The notes beneath the pieces were generated by a model that worked only from the letters and a program-made list of their open reading frames with translations, had not been told where the DNA came from and ran no database searches. Positions 1 through 13,700 of a stretch of DNA of 64,000 nucleotides are shown in pieces. Within the stretch, counting starts at the first letter, position 1. Every line of letters begins with the position of its first letter. Made by a program: the position numbers and the translations under genes. Origin of the DNA: Aristolochia californica (Eukaryota > Streptophyta > Magnoliopsida > Piperales > Aristolochiaceae); NCBI GenBank assembly GCA_029961685.1, contig JARWKL010000014.1:22512452-22576451 (forward strand). The letters are read 5' to 3'.

Positions 1-1302
<1,302 letters not shown>

Positions 1303-2201
1303 CTTTTTTCGAGGTCTCTCATGGTTATGTCCTGTAAATTTCTTGACAACACTCTGGAGGCTTTAGAGTCTTCGTATTTCCACTTAAAAACCATGTTTTG
1401 AACTTCAAAGTGTTTTGGCAGTAATTGATGAATAGCTTGGATTGTGTTTATTTATGTAGTCCTCTTTTAACTGTAGTATGGACATCATATTCAAGATCCT
1501 AGATTGTTACTTCTAACGCTGCTCCTCGAGTTGGAGTATGTAACTTCAACTTATCACAAAATATTTCTCACCATTCCCCCTTCTACATATGAGAAATAAA
1601 AAAACACAAAATTGGTATTCAAAAATTGTAATCGAGTACTTTGTGGTATTTTTATGGTCTTGGTTAACTTATTCTTGAGGTTGCACCTAGAGATGGTTCT
1701 CAAATTTAACTTCATCAACACTTACATTCTTCTTTTAACCTCTCTCAAGCAATTATTGAGTACATGTCAATAATCCTTGGCTCTATCATAGTAGAAACTT
1801 CATAAATCGAAATTTTCTTCCTTGATCTCCCCTTGGATAACATACCATATCAAGATATCCAACTAAAAAAAATAGACAAAACTAATACTAATGAAGGAAA
1901 TGACTTTCATAACCCTAGCTAGTGAAATATTGACATGTCTAATGTGGCAAATAGTAGTGAGGTATCCACTATGAGTGTTGGATGTTCAAGTGCTTCTATA
2001 AGTTTAAGTCTTGTTTCTCATCAAGTTCAGGTTTTTTTAATTAATTAGTAAAACATGCGGAAATTTTAAAGTCAACAAAATCAGAATTGGATAATTATCT
2101 TGAAGAGGGTTTATAATTTTTTTAAGAAAGAAAATTTATGATTTTCATGTTTTGAAAAGTCGAAAGCTAATGTAATCCACAATATTGTCATAGAAGGGGA
2201 A
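1303..2201 (+). other. LHCB5 3' UTR and flanking intergenic DNA
   Basis: The 3' UTR follows the stop directly. A possible poly(A) signal, AAATAAA, is at about 1594-1600. The rest is AT-rich and I see no gene in it. Its last five bases, GGGAA at 2197-2201, are the left target-site duplication of the next element. Confidence 0.6.
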
Positions 2202-2426
2202 TGATGTATAATTTTAGTTACATCGACTTTTATACCTCGCAAACCTACGAATCGTTCATGTAATCTAGCAGTAAGCGAGGGTCATATCCACAGGGAGGAT
2301 TGAATTTTGTGTATTCTTCAGTCAACTAGCCTAACCAAATATGATGAATTAATATGAACTAAACTTTAATTATATCCTAAATTATCAAGCAATAATTTAA
2401 TTAACTACTTGCACAACAGGAAACGT

Positions 2427-2870
2427 CAACTCTGGATTTTATCGTGATTCGTGCCTCTCTCGAGTGCCACATAACCACGAATCCGGATTCTCAATCCTTG
2501 CGTCTAGCCCCTCTCGGGCGCCTAGAGTTAATGACAAAGATTGGATTACAATAGAATGTAGAGAATTAATTTCCTATTGTGATGATGCTAAAATTATCAA
2601 CTCTGGATTTTACCGTGATTCGTGCCTCTCTCGAGCGCCACGTAACAACGAATCCGGATTCTCAATCCTTGCGTCTAGCCCCTCTCGGGCGCCTAGAGTT
2701 AATGACAAAGATCGGATTTCAATAGAATGCAGAGAATCAATTTTCTATTGTGATGATGTTAAAATTATCAACTCTGGATTTTACCGTGATTCGTGCCTCT
2801 CGAGCGCCACATAACCACGAATCCGAATTCTCAATCCTTGCATCTAGCCCCTCTCGGGCGCCTAGAGTTA
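2427..2870. repeat. 171-bp tandem repeat, 2.6 copies
   Basis: CAACTCTGGATTTTA recurs at 2427, 2598 and 2769, a period of exactly 171 bp. Each unit contains the dyad GATTCGTG ... CACGAATC around a CTCTCGAG core, so each could fold as a hairpin. It also contains a second block, GCCCCTCTCGGGCGCC. Because 171 is a multiple of three, a frame stays open across the copies (2464-2814). It looks like chance rather than a gene. The third copy lacks two bases. Confidence 0.9.
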
Positions 2871-3284
2871 AAGACAGAAATCGGATTAAAATACCAAAAT
2901 CCAACCTCAATTATAATCTTACCCTAATTAGCTAATTTAATCAAATATCAAGAAAACAAATCTTAAATAAACCTTAATTATCAAATCAGATTCAATTAAC
3001 ATTCAAAACCTAAGTTCAAACCATATAAAAACTAAATTCAATAATGGCGAATTACTCCCCTTCTCCTTCCTCTCGCTCGGGCAGCAACTCGTTCTCACGG
3101 GTGCTGCAATTTCCCGAAATCAATGGCTACGGGTTGGCAAGAGTGAGTGGCCGGAGGTAGAGACGACGCCGGCGACGAAGGTTGGAAGCCGACGGATGGA
3201 GGGAACGTCCGGCGAAGAACGAAACAGAGCTGACGTTCTCTAACCGGCTCTCTCGAGTCTCGGTTGGAGTCGGAATAGCTCCGG

Positions 3285-3362
3285 GAATGGTCGGAAATAC
3301 GTAACCGACGCCGGAGGATGGTCGGAAATACGTAATCGATGCCGGAGGATGGTCGGAAATCG
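3285..3362. repeat. 31-bp tandem repeat
   Basis: GGTCGGAAATACGTAA-type units start at 3289, 3320 and 3351 (period 31). They lie in the GC-rich part of the solo LTR. Confidence 0.85.
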
Positions 3363-4074
3363 GAAGTTGCACCGGAGAAGCCATCTCGGATCACTTCTTG
3401 GTCTGGCGAGCGATGACTGTCGAACTCACCTCGACGGAGACTCTCTCGAGCTCTCCTCGGGTTTGTTCTCAGTTGCTGGACGGCAGTGGACGGCGGTGGA
3501 CGACGGTGGCACAGTGGAAGGTATTGGCCCGGCGAACGACGGTGGGGAACACCTCTCGAGTCCTCCCCTGTTTCCGGTCAAAAACCTCTGTTTTGGTCTC
3601 CGTTTCAGTTTTCTCTTCACGCTCCCTTCGACCCCCTCTCGGGTCTCCCCTCTCGGGTTTTCCCTCCCGGGTCTCCCCCTCCTCATTCGACACCCCTTCT
3701 CTTTTAATACCATCCTATTTATTTAAAACGATTTGACCTAAAAATCACCTCCATTTCACTAAGGGTATTTTGGTAAATATCTCCTTCTCCACCAAAATTC
3801 TCCTAAAATTCCATAATTAAATCTATAAAAAGCATTTCAGGAAGAAATAAACCTTAAAAACAATGAAATATAATTCAAGAGAGAAAAATATGCAATATCG
3901 ACAGTAATTAATGCCAAATTCAATAAATGCACATTTCATTTGAAAACCGATAAATAACCACCTATAACACAATTATAAAAGTTATTCTATTATAATTAAC
4001 CTAGTTCTCATGTCAGAATATGGCATCTATCAGGGAACAAGAGAGTTCGTTAGGGTAATTTTTTTTGTATTAAA

Positions 4075-5062
4075 TGAGGGTAGAATAGAAAGAATAATTG
4101 CAAATGGGGCATAAATTTGGAGGATGCAATGGGGCGCCACTTTAGGGGCGGTTTGGTCTTTTTATTTTTTAAAAATCAAAGTCAAAACGTAGCTTTCATA
4201 ATTAGGAGTCTTAGTTTCCTTTTTTTTTATATAATTTCTTAAGTTAGAAAACCCTAGAGTTTTAGAGTCCTAGACTGCTTGTTGTTTATGTCATAGTTGA
4301 ACTAGGATTTTCTATTTTGCATGTAATTGAATTCTATAAATAGAAGAGGATAGGTTAGGTCAAAATTATGCCTAAAGCTTTATCTAAATTTATGTTTTTA
4401 TCTCTCCCTCTTCTAAAAAAATGTGCTCCTCGCTCCCTCTCTCATCTCACTCATCCCCTAACTCTAATTATATTTTATTCTCACTTCTCTTCTTCTTTTC
4501 TCCTCTGCTTACCCTAAAGGTTCTTCTCTTCTTCCCCTTATTCCATTTTCTTTAATTTTCTAAATTTTTAACCCTCCTAACCTCTATCTCTTCTCTCTAT
4601 TCCACCCATGTGACCATCCTCTCTCCCTCAATCTCTCCCTTTCTCTCTTCATACTTCATCTTCTTATCTACAATTATCCTTACCTATTTCTTTCCAGCCA
4701 CCTAACCTCCAAATACACTTCTTCCATACACTTAATTAAATAAGATAACCCTCCGTAAGAAGGTTTCTATCAAGTTGTATCAGAGAAGGTCTTCTATGGG
4801 ACCTTTTTGAGCCATGGTAAACACTAGAAGCATGGAAAAAGAACAAGAAGTAGTAGCCCTTGTAGGCCCTAGTGCTGAAGATTGCAGGATTTCTAGCTCA
4901 ATTTTAAGCTCTTGGGCGTTGGGGGCTCCAACATGATTGCCAAACTAAATGAAGTCAATCTTTGGATGAAGTCATGTTAGGAGGAAAAGGCATCAAGATC
5001 CATTCAACCACCCAAGAAGAATCTTCTTCAACTTAAGTTCTTGGATAAGGCACCACAAATTT
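4075..5062 (+). mobile_element. 5' remnant of a gypsy element (LTR, PBS, gag start)
   Basis: The LTR-like part carries a TATA box (TATAAATAG at about 4335) and then a CT-rich leader. It ends CTATCA near 4773. A primer-binding-like TGTATCAGAG follows within a few bases, and then a gag start. The left boundary is an estimate, because no clear TG end or duplication was found. The element is cut off at about 5062, where unrelated repeat DNA begins. Confidence 0.5.
4814..4939 (+). pseudogene. Gypsy gag N-terminal remnant
   Basis: An ATG at 4814 opens a frame beginning MVNTRSMEKEQE, the kind of start common in plant gypsy Gag proteins, just after the primer-binding-like site. It runs 41 codons to a stop. 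Gag-like sequence continues in another frame to about 5060 (short stretch LLQLKFLDKAPQ). The protein would have been a nucleocapsid precursor; this piece is dead. Identification rests on position and the start motif only. Confidence 0.45.
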
Positions 5063-6580
5063 AACCCGGCCCAAGTGGCTTCTCAAGAGGCGGGTGAATT
5101 GAGATATTTAAATTAAAAATGACTAGTGTGTGTAACTAAAAAATCATGCATAAAAGTTATTCAAGGTAAAGAACAACATGCACATACCACAAGCATAAAT
5201 AATTTTTTTGTTATCGATGTTCCCCTAGTGGTAGTCACTGCCAAGAACCCGTACTTGGGAAAATTCCACTATTAAGCTCTAATAGCTAAAAAATTACAAA
5301 AGAGATTTCGGATCTCTTTAGCCATGTATATCTCAATGCACGATTTTACACAAGCCAATTTCCCCAAGAGATTGCTACTAGATTCTAGCTCTAACTAGGC
5401 CTTTCTATCTAGATTAGAGGATTCTAGATGAAACTTTCACAAATACATAAAAAGAAAGGAAAACATTATACCCTTACTTAGAGAGATGCTTCTCCTTGAG
5501 AGATTCAAGTTGCCTCCTCCTTTGCAGCACATTGTGAAATAATCATGGAGCTTGTACTATGAGGAATGCAAGGATGATTAAAAGAGAATGAAGTTTTCCA
5601 AAATGTATGACTCTCTCCCTTTCTCTCTAAACCACTTTTGATGAAATTTGTAAGATAAAGGATTGTGGCTTGAAGATATACCAATAAGTGCCCATTCACT
5701 CCTTTACTCATGGTTTTGTGGGATATATATAGTTCCCCCAACTCAAAATAGCCATTATTTTTCCATTTTTAAAAATTAGATCGTTGATTGATCAATCGAT
5801 CATAATGGCTATTTTTCTACTGGATATTGACTTATTGGTAGATGGACTGATTGATCAATATGTTTCTATTGGTCTAGAAAGTTAAATTGATTGATCATTG
5901 CCAGTGGCTGATCGCTTCTCTTTGGTTGTGCAATACAAGTATGATCAATCGATCAAAAGGGATGATCGATCATTCCATGAAAATTTTGTTTGCCTGGATA
6001 GTAATGATTAATCAATATGGTGGGATGATCGATCATTGCCAGTGGCTGATCGCTTCTCTTTGGTTGTGCAATACAAGTATGATCAATCGACTATTGTTGA
6101 TCATTCATGCTTTATATTCCTGGCCTGCATAGTTCTGGTTAGTCAATCATTAGCAGTGGTTGATCAATCATTCCAATGCCTGATTAAAAGTATTGACTTT
6201 TTAAAGCATGAGAAATTTTCTCTTAGTGCTCTAGCATGTTTCTATATGATGTTTATGATGATCTTGAACATGCTTATATGCAATGTATACCCTATAGCTC
6301 CGATTTCACAAAGGTACTAAAGGAATAGGAGTTTTAGAAAGCTCTCTTACAAAAATAGACTGCGTTTAGATGTTTTCCTATAACGCTTGAACTCTGAGTA
6401 TTGTTGTTGTCTTCTTCCTTGTGGGTGCTTCTCCAAGAGATGTTCTTCAATTGTGCTTGAGTTCTTGAATTACACTTTAGATCTTGAGTTGCTCTTGAAG
6501 GCGAAGTATCTAAAATACTTAGATTTTTAAGTTATTACTTCAATTAAGTATCATCAAAAGCAATGTGGAAGTCAACCTAC
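5063..6580 (-). mobile_element. Non-coding LTR-like region with GATC palindromes
   Basis: No gene is seen. The left end carries AAGAGGCGGGTGAATTGAG, a phrase common at the ends of large plant retroelements. The interior from 5780 to 6190 is packed with TTGATTGATCAATCGATC-type palindromes. Similar motifs occur at 25065-25145, on the far side of the nested elements, which suggests both belong to one large minus-strand element. The short frames inside are repeat translations. The LTR identity and both borders are inferred. Confidence 0.4.
5893..6090. repeat. 60-bp perfect direct repeat, period 138
   Basis: 5893-5952 and 6031-6090 are identical over 60 bp, starting GATCATTGCCAGTGGCTG. Both copies lie within the palindrome-rich tract. 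Confidence 0.95.
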
Positions 6581-6959
6581 GGTAAAAAATCTCCCCATAT
6601 TTTTATGATGACAAAACCTAACTTGAAAAAAAAACGTTTCCCTAAGGGTTGGAGTTAAGTAATGATGCAAATTTATCATAAGCTCCCCCGTAATCTTTGC
6701 ATAGGTTGTTTTAATCCTTTTAAGCATAATTTTGTGAATTCCTAGGTTGTTTGATCCAAGTTCCCTTTTTTCTCCCCTTTTTGTCATAGTAAAAAAAATT
6801 TTAAATGAAATGCATAGAATAGAAAAAAAAAGTGGCTCAAAGGCTATGTCATAAATATGTTTTCAATTGTTTACAAAATGGTGTACAAGTATAAAAGTCA
6901 ATACACACGTACATGATTAAAAGCATGTACATAGGGAGTCAAAAAAAAAAAAAAGATGT
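6581..6959 (-). other. 3' untranslated part of the large minus-strand element
   Basis: On the minus strand this contains TATGACAAAAAGGGGAGA and TTTTGTCATCATAAAAATATGGGGAG. These resemble the purine-rich stretches found before the 3' LTR of large copia elements. No coding sequence is supported. Confidence 0.35.
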
Positions 6960-7443
6960 ATCCTAGGTCAATCTAATTTGGAGGCAGGAGTCGACTAAGG
7001 ATGGTGTCAAGGATATGCTCGATCCTCTACTATCATGCCTTCAATTCATCCCAAGTAGATAAAACTGCTACCTAAGTAGCCCGAACATCATCCAACACAT
7101 CGTCTAGTGCAGAGAGCTAATCAATGGACAACAAGCCACCTTCTTCCGTTCTTCTCCTCTTCGCAAATTTGAACTGATCCGTTGGAGGTTATTGACTTAG
7201 CTCATCCCCGGAAGTGGTAGGTTGTTGGGCAGAAACCTTTGATATCTTTTCTTTCTATATCCATTATCCTTGCCATTTGGTAAGCCTAACATTGATTTCT
7301 CCAATTGGTATCTTCTTCTTCATGTCCACAAATACCTCGTTCGAGAGGTCTACACCATTGTGCATGAGGATGGTAGTGATCTCCTGAGTGAATGGTAGAT
7401 TATCAGCCCTTGAGTTAACAACAATATTGGCCATCCTACTGGT
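6960..7443 (-). pseudogene. Gag-like plant transposon protein, 3' piece
   Basis: The minus strand from about 7434 reads MANIVVNSRADNLPFTQ, then ITTILMHNGVDLSNE and, further on, RLTKWQG before a stop; more broken sequence follows to about 6960. The pattern LPF...T.I...GVDL resembles the C-terminal part of the gag-like proteins annotated in plants as putative transposon proteins. The rest of the gene continues at 23663-23951 and 24467-24850, so copia element P and a solo LTR split it. The function is unproven; the protein would be structural for its own element. Stops and frameshifts make it a pseudogene. Confidence 0.4.
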
Positions 7444-7848
7444 TGTTAGGAATTAAACGCCCTAATTCCAAACTAACGAAAACAATAATAATAATCTCAA
7501 AAGAAAGGAAAAGCAAGCATGAAATAAAGACAAAAATATTTATACAGGTTAGCCTCAAGGTGAGACTACTTCCTGTCTTCTGCCGTTGTAGTAATCCACT
7601 ATGAAGATGAAATAGTTTATAAGAGAAATCGCACACTTATAGGTGTTTCTCTCAAACCTCTCGGCTACAACTCGAGATGCTTCTCGAATTAAGATGATAA
7701 AACCCTCATAGCCGCGCCCTTCAATTATAAAAAGAAAATTAGGGCAACTGTGATACAAGAGTAAAATTCCCAAACTGCCCTTAACGAAACAATAGTCGAT
7801 CCGCGACCAACTCAGCGTAAGGCATTAATTAGGCTCCACAACTTAACA
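7444..7848 (-). repeat. 3' LTR of copia P
   Basis: TGTTAGGAATTA to CACAACTTAACA, 405 bp, with TGTTA/TAACA ends. The minus-strand purine tract AATTGGGAGA lies directly before it. It pairs with 23258-23662 and with the solo LTR at 23957-24461. Confidence 0.9.
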
Positions 7849-7913
7849 ATCTCCCAATTCGAGACTAATCCATCATCAATATTTCCTCTGCAATGGCAAA
7901 AAATTCTCAATCC

Positions 7914-9780
7914 TCAGAGGGAAGTCCAATTGAAGGTCCACACAATTTTAGTTTCAATCGGATTCTGACTCCCTTGAATCTTCTCAAGTGCTAAGACTCC
8001 ATCCTCCTGAGCCGATTTGATGAAGTGATAATGCACCTGTACGTGCTTTGTTATGACATGATAAACAAGATTCTTTGCTAAATGAATAGTACTCTGATTG
8101 TCACAATACAACACATTCTTCCCATGCTTGAGACCTAATTCTTCCCAGAAAGACTGCAACCATACAATCTCTTTGATGGCTTCGGTCATGACAACATATT
8201 CTGCTTCAGTAGTGGAAAGATCAAGAATCTTGTACAACTTAGAGACCCAACTAACTGTTGTACCACCCAATGTATATACATATCCACTGGTACTCTGCCT
8301 ATCATCAATGTCTCTAGCCATGTCAGTATCTACAAAACCCTGTAATCCCAAGTCTGACTTTCTAAAACATAAGGCTGAGTCTGCAGTGTATCTCAAATAC
8401 TTGAGAATCCACTTCACTGCTTCCTAATTTTATTTACCCGAATTACTCATATATTTGCTCACAACTCCCACTGCATGAGTTATGTCTGGTCTAGTACACT
8501 CCATGGCATACATGAGACTGCCAATAGTATAAGCATAAAGCACATTGGCCATGTTGGCTCATTGTTGCGCTATAGAAGATGACTGATCCTTAGAAAGCCT
8601 AAGTGACTAGCTAAAGGAGTACTCATTGGTTTTGCATCATTAATGTTGAACTTGCTCAGCACTTTCTTCACATATTCTTCTTGTGACAGTTTTAAGACAT
8701 CAATGTCCCTAGTAATCATCATCCCAAGGATATGTTTTGTAGCACCCAAATCCTTCCTTGCAAACTTCTTAGACAACTCCCTTTTCAACTTATCTATTTC
8801 CTGTTTGCTAGCATTTGTTATCAACATGTCATCAACATATAGTAGTTGAATAATGTAGTAGTCATCAAGCTTTTTCACATAACAACAATGATCCGCCTGA
8901 CACCTCAAGAAACCATTACTACTCATAAAAGTGTCAAACTTATTATACCACTGTCTTAGAGCTTCTTTAAGACCATACAAGCTCTTTTGAAGTTTGTACA
9001 CCATTTTCTTCTTTCCTTGTGCTTTGAAACCCTGTGGCTGTAATTTGTAAATTTCTTCCTCCAAATCACCATGAAGAAAGGTTGTCTTTACATCCAACTA
9101 CTCTAAGTGCAAGTCTTCATTTTCCACTACTCTAACCATTGTTTTAATAGTAGTCAATTTCACTACAGGAGAGAAAATCTCAATGTAGTCAGTGCCTTCT
9201 TTTTGTTGAAAGCCTTTTACCGCTAGTCTTGCCTTGTACCGCTTGCTGCCATCATGTTCATTTTTTATTCACTACACCCATTTATTCTGCAAGGCCTTCT
9301 TTCCTTTTGGTAGCTCGGTCAACTGCCAAGTCTGATTGGATAAAAATAAATCCATCTCATCCCGCATGGACAACTCCCACTTGGTTGACTCATCAACTTG
9401 CACGACTTCCTCATAACTCTTTGGTTCACCTTTATCAGTCAACAAATTATAATTAAGTGCAAGGGAGTACCTCTGTGGTGGTTTGCTAGTTCTGGCACAT
9501 CTCCTGAGCTTAGTCACTAGAATGTTCTGATTTACTTCAGGGGGTATGTTTTTCTTGTTTTTCTTAGCAATATTCTCCATCTCAATAGCTGGAATATCTC
9601 TCAATTGAATCACTTTAGACTTCTTGGCTTCATCACTTGTGCTCTTAGACTCTGTTCTCAACCTTTCTTTATAAAAGGCACCTTCAATGAAGATCACGTC
9701 CTTGCTCCTAATAACCTTACGACTTTAGTCATCCCAAAAGTGATAACCAAACTCAGTACCATCATAGCCAACAAAGAAAC
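7914..9780 (-). pseudogene. Copia P pol: integrase tail, reverse transcriptase, RNase H
   Basis: This is the 3' half of the P polyprotein. From right to left: an integrase C-terminal tail (about 9780-9560); the RT entry region with ELPKGKKALQNKWV (9272-9697); the RT core with DVKTTFLHGDLEEEIY and the catalytic YVDDM (8570-9097); and RNase H with STSGYVYTLGGTTVSW and STTEAEYVVMTEA (7914-8417). RT copies the element RNA into DNA in virus-like particles, and RNase H removes the RNA. Several stops and frame changes separate the blocks, for example near 9100, 9270 and 8430. The YVDD active site is intact, but the gene as a whole is not. It belongs to the copia superfamily, by gene order and the YVDD motif. 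Confidence 0.85.
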
Positions 9781-9882
9781 ATATCTTTGATTTAGCATCG
9801 AGTTTACTTCTAGTAACAGAATTAATATGAATATTTTTTCACCAAAAAAATTCAAGAAAGAAAAGTTTACCTCTTTGCCGCT

Positions 9883-10119
9883 CTAGACCTCTTCTGGTAT
9901 TTTGTAGTCCAATAGTGTTGAGGGACCATTGTTGATCAAATAGGCAGCAGTGCTAATAGCCTGAGACCAGAACATCTTTGGCAATTCTGCATGTAATCTC
10001 ATGCTCCTAGAATTCTTGTTCAAAGTTCTGTTCATTCTCTCAGCCACACCATTGCGTTGAGGTTTTCCAGGAATGGTCTTCTTCATCTTGATTCCATTAT
10101 CAGCACCGTACCATTTGAA
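9883..10119 (-). pseudogene. Copia P integrase, C-terminal side of the N1 insertion
   Basis: Motifs GKPQRNGVAERMNRTL and FWSQAISTAAYLINNGPS are typical of the third catalytic acid region of copia integrases. The N-terminal half of the same domain is at 15716-16079. Element N1 was inserted between them, just after the second catalytic acid region, and duplicated ATCAT. Confidence 0.85.
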
Positions 10120-10124
10120 ATCAT

Positions 10125-10621
10125 CGTTTTTTGAATTTAGCACCCCATGAATAATATCTCGAGCAAGGGGAGAGAGAAAGAAAAAAGAGAATAGGAAAAG
10201 AGGGCTCTAAGGTAGAGAGAGGAGAAGAAGAAAAAAACTAAAGAGAGGAGAGGGAGATTTATTTCACGTGAATGAGAGAAGAGGAGAGCTTGATTGAATG
10301 CCTCAACCATGACGCCCTATTTATACTATTTCCAATAGATAATTAGGGAAACTCCTTAATCAATTATGATTCCTACTTTTCCTTATTATACATCAATCTA
10401 AGGAATATAAATCAATCATATAAATCAAGGAAGATATGCAAATCTTTTCTACTGATGTTGGGAAAGATACCAGCTCGTCATGTACATGTGGTCCCACTTG
10501 ATCCTCAAATCTTCCAATGTATTCCAACTCATTCCAGATCATGTGGTGACTCCTCTTGGTTGACATCCTCATGGTGGATCCCACCATAGTTGCACGCCAT
10601 GGTGGGTTCCACATTGTAACA
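10125..10621 (-). repeat. 3' LTR of copia N1
   Basis: Ends CACATTGTAACA on the plus strand. The minus-strand purine tract CTTGAGTGGGAG borders it. Compared with the right LTR it has extra segments (for example around 10270-10300 and 10560-10610). Confidence 0.85.
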
Positions 10622-10717
10622 CTCCCACTCAAGCTGGGGGTGAAAAAAAATTGTAGATGCCCAACTTGATGCAATTGGTGGACAAAATTTTATGAGTGAT
10701 TGGTTTTGTGAAAATGT

Positions 10718-13700
10718 CTACAACCTAGTTCTGTGAAGATATATGCTTGTAGTGAATTTTTCCCATTTGAATTGACAGTCTATTTCAATAAGCTTTATTC
10801 TTTCATGGAAGACTGGATTCGATGTGATGTGTATTGTGGCCTGATTATCACAATATAAGTCCATAGGAGCTTCTTTGTAGAATCTCAGTTCAATAAGAAG
10901 GGATCTGATCCATATGAGTTCAGTGACCGTGTGTGCCATGACCGTGTATTCTGCTTCTGCACTAGATTGTGCCACTACATTCTGTTTCTTGCTTATCCAT
11001 GTCACCAAATTCCATCCAACTATCGTACAATATCCAAAAGTAGATTTTTTATCATCTAGGAATCCTGCCCAGCCAGCATCTGAGAATCCTTCGATGTTGA
11101 AGTGACCATGATTTTTATAGAGAAGTCCTCTTCCTGGTGCTCCTTTCAGGTATCACAATATCCTTTCTAGTACTTGTCAATGACTGAGTTGTGGGTTGTG
11201 CATATATTGACTTACCACACTATCTGCATATGAGATATATGGCCTCGTTAAATAGAGGTAAATAAGTCTTCCCACCAATCTTTAATATTTTCTGATGTCT
11301 ACTTCTTCTCTAGTACCTAGACATAATTTTGTATTTTGGTCCATAGGAGTTTCTGTTGGTTTGCATCCCATCATTTATGCCCCCTTCAGTAGGTCAATGA
11401 CATACTTCTTTTGAGATAATATAATGTAATGTTTGGATTGCAATACTTCAATACCCAGAAAATATTTGTGCAGTCCGAAATCCTTGTCTTGAATTCAGCA
11501 CATATCCTTTCTTTTGTTTTCTGGATGCCCTTGGGATCATTACCGGTTATAATAATATAATCAACATATACTGCAAAAATTACCTTGCTCTTCAGTGTGT
11601 CTTTAATAAATATTGAGTGATCTCCAGGGCATCTATGTAATCCGGTCAGTTTGAGTTCTTGGCTAAATTTTTTAAACCATGTATGAGGAGACTATTTCAG
11701 ACCATAGAGGGCATTTTGTTGTCGACATACGGACTCCCCCTCAACAACATACCCAGGAGGTTGTTGCATATAAATTTCCTCTTTGATATCCCCATTCAGA
11801 AAAAAACATTTTTTACATCAAGTTGGTGTACCTACCAAGAAGAATTAGCTGCCAAAGATAATAATACCCAGACCGAGTTCATTTTTACCACTGGAGAGAA
11901 GGTTTCCTCATAATCAATGCCATAACTTTGTGTATAGCTATTAGCAATGAGGCAAGCTTTCAGGCGAGCCATGGATCCATCCGGATTGTGTTCACAGTAA
12001 ACACCCATTTGCAACCGACGGGTTTCTTATTAGAAGGAAGTGGTACTAGTGTCCATGTTTGATTTTCATCAAGTGCATGCATTTCTTCATCCATTGCCGC
12101 CTTCCACCCTGGATGTTTGAGAGCCTCCTGATAGGACTGGGGTACAAATATGGAGGAAATAGCCGAGAGAAATTCACAACATACAGGGGACAGACGATGA
12201 TGAGACACAAAATTTGTTATGGGATGAGAAGTAGATGGCATGGGCCATGATCCGGGTTCTTTTCTAAGGGCAATAGGACGAGTATCATATTGTGGGCAAA
12301 AGATAACTAGAGAAGATGGACTTGCCTCAATGGGATCTGTAAACTCAGCAGGTGTGGTGTCAGCCAGTGTTTCTAGGGGTTGAGTCATTGCTGTAGCACA
12401 GGGCACAACTGGTCGAGGAGAACCTAGTACTGAAGATAGACCTGGAGTAGCATTGTCAGGATAATATGGAGTCTTAAAAAAATGTCACATCCCTAGACAC
12501 AAGTACACGCTGAAGAGTGGGATTATAGCAAACATAACCCTTTTGGGTGAGAGAGTATCCTAAAATGATAGACTTGATAGATTTTGGATCAAGTTTATTG
12601 TGTTTTGGGGAGGAAATATGGACAAAACATTGACACCCGAAGACTCTTAAGGGTAGTGTAAAAAAATCATCATGAGATAATAATAGAGAGTAAGGGAATT
12701 TGTTACCAAGAATGGAAGATGGTAACTGGTTTATGAGAAAACATGCGGTAAGGATTGTATGTGACCAATAAAAGTATGAAACTTTCATGGCATATAGTAA
12801 ACTGCATGATACCTCAAGAATATGACGGTTCTTCCATTCAGATACACAATTTTGTTGAGGGGTGTAGGTGCATGAGGTTTGATGAATAATGCCATTTTCT
12901 TTACAAAAAGTGTCAAGGTCTTTGGAGGTGTATTCTTTGGCATTATCTAATCGAAGAATTTTAATTTTTTGACCAAACTGAGTGAGTACCATAGCATGAA
13001 AAGATTTAAAAATCAACGGTATTTCAGAATGCTCTTTAAATAGAAATAACCAGGTGATACGATTGAAGTCATCAATAAAGATAAAATATTTTACTTGACA
13101 AATGTACGAGACGCTCAAGGGTCCCCATACATCAGTATAAATTAAGGTAAATGGAATGACACTTTTAAATTCTGATCGAGATGAGTATGTAGACCTTTGA
13201 TGTTTACTCATTTGACAAACTTCACATTGAAACTCTGATCTTGTTTTCTAAATAGGAAAAAATGATGAAGAGATTGTGGGGATGGATGTCCTAACCAGTT
13301 GTGCCATAACCTGGTTTCAGTTTCACTGGTGGAAATGGTATTTATTTTTGGCACATCTAGGTAGTAGAGACTCCCTTGTTCATGACCTTCACCAATCACT
13401 TGCTTCGTTATAAGATCCTGAAATACACATGAAGTGGGAGAGAAGGTGATAGAGCAATTAAAATGTTTGGTGAGCTGACTAACTGATAAAAGATTTAAAG
13501 GGTAGGTAGGAACAAAAAAGATATCAGTGAGCGGAAGTGATGGTGTAACAAAAGTGGATCATTTCCCTTGAACTTTAGTTTGGGAGCCGTAAGCTATGGT
13601 AACATATTTATATGAAGGACACGGAGAAACTGAGTGTAATAAATGTTGTTCCCTGTAAGATGCTCGGAGGCTCCAGAGTCAATTATCCAGGATGAAGAAG

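Larger units (their letters stand above)
2202..4032. mobile_element. 1.83-kb solo LTR with 5-bp TSD
   Basis: The segment starts TGATGTATA and ends GGCATCTATCA, so it has TGAT/ATCA inverted ends. It is flanked by GGGAA at 2197-2201 and at 4033-4037, the 5-bp duplication expected of LTR retrotransposon integration. No primer binding site, polypurine tract or pol domain lies inside or beside it. It is therefore best read as one LTR left after recombination between two LTRs. It holds a 171-bp triple repeat (2427-2870), a GC-rich block (about 3100-3660) and a 31-bp repeat. The open frames in the GC-rich block have no recognisable domain. The family is not identified, and its orientation is unknown. 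Confidence 0.8.

Noticed and set aside
2427..2870. Regular repeats with dyads, resembling a CRISPR array
   Set aside because: The unit is 171 bp with no short repeat/unique spacer pattern, and the host is a plant.
3095..3736. Several overlapping open frames of 60-125 codons on both strands
   Set aside because: They lie in a GC-rich, repeat-containing part of a solo LTR, overlap each other on both strands, and show no domain.
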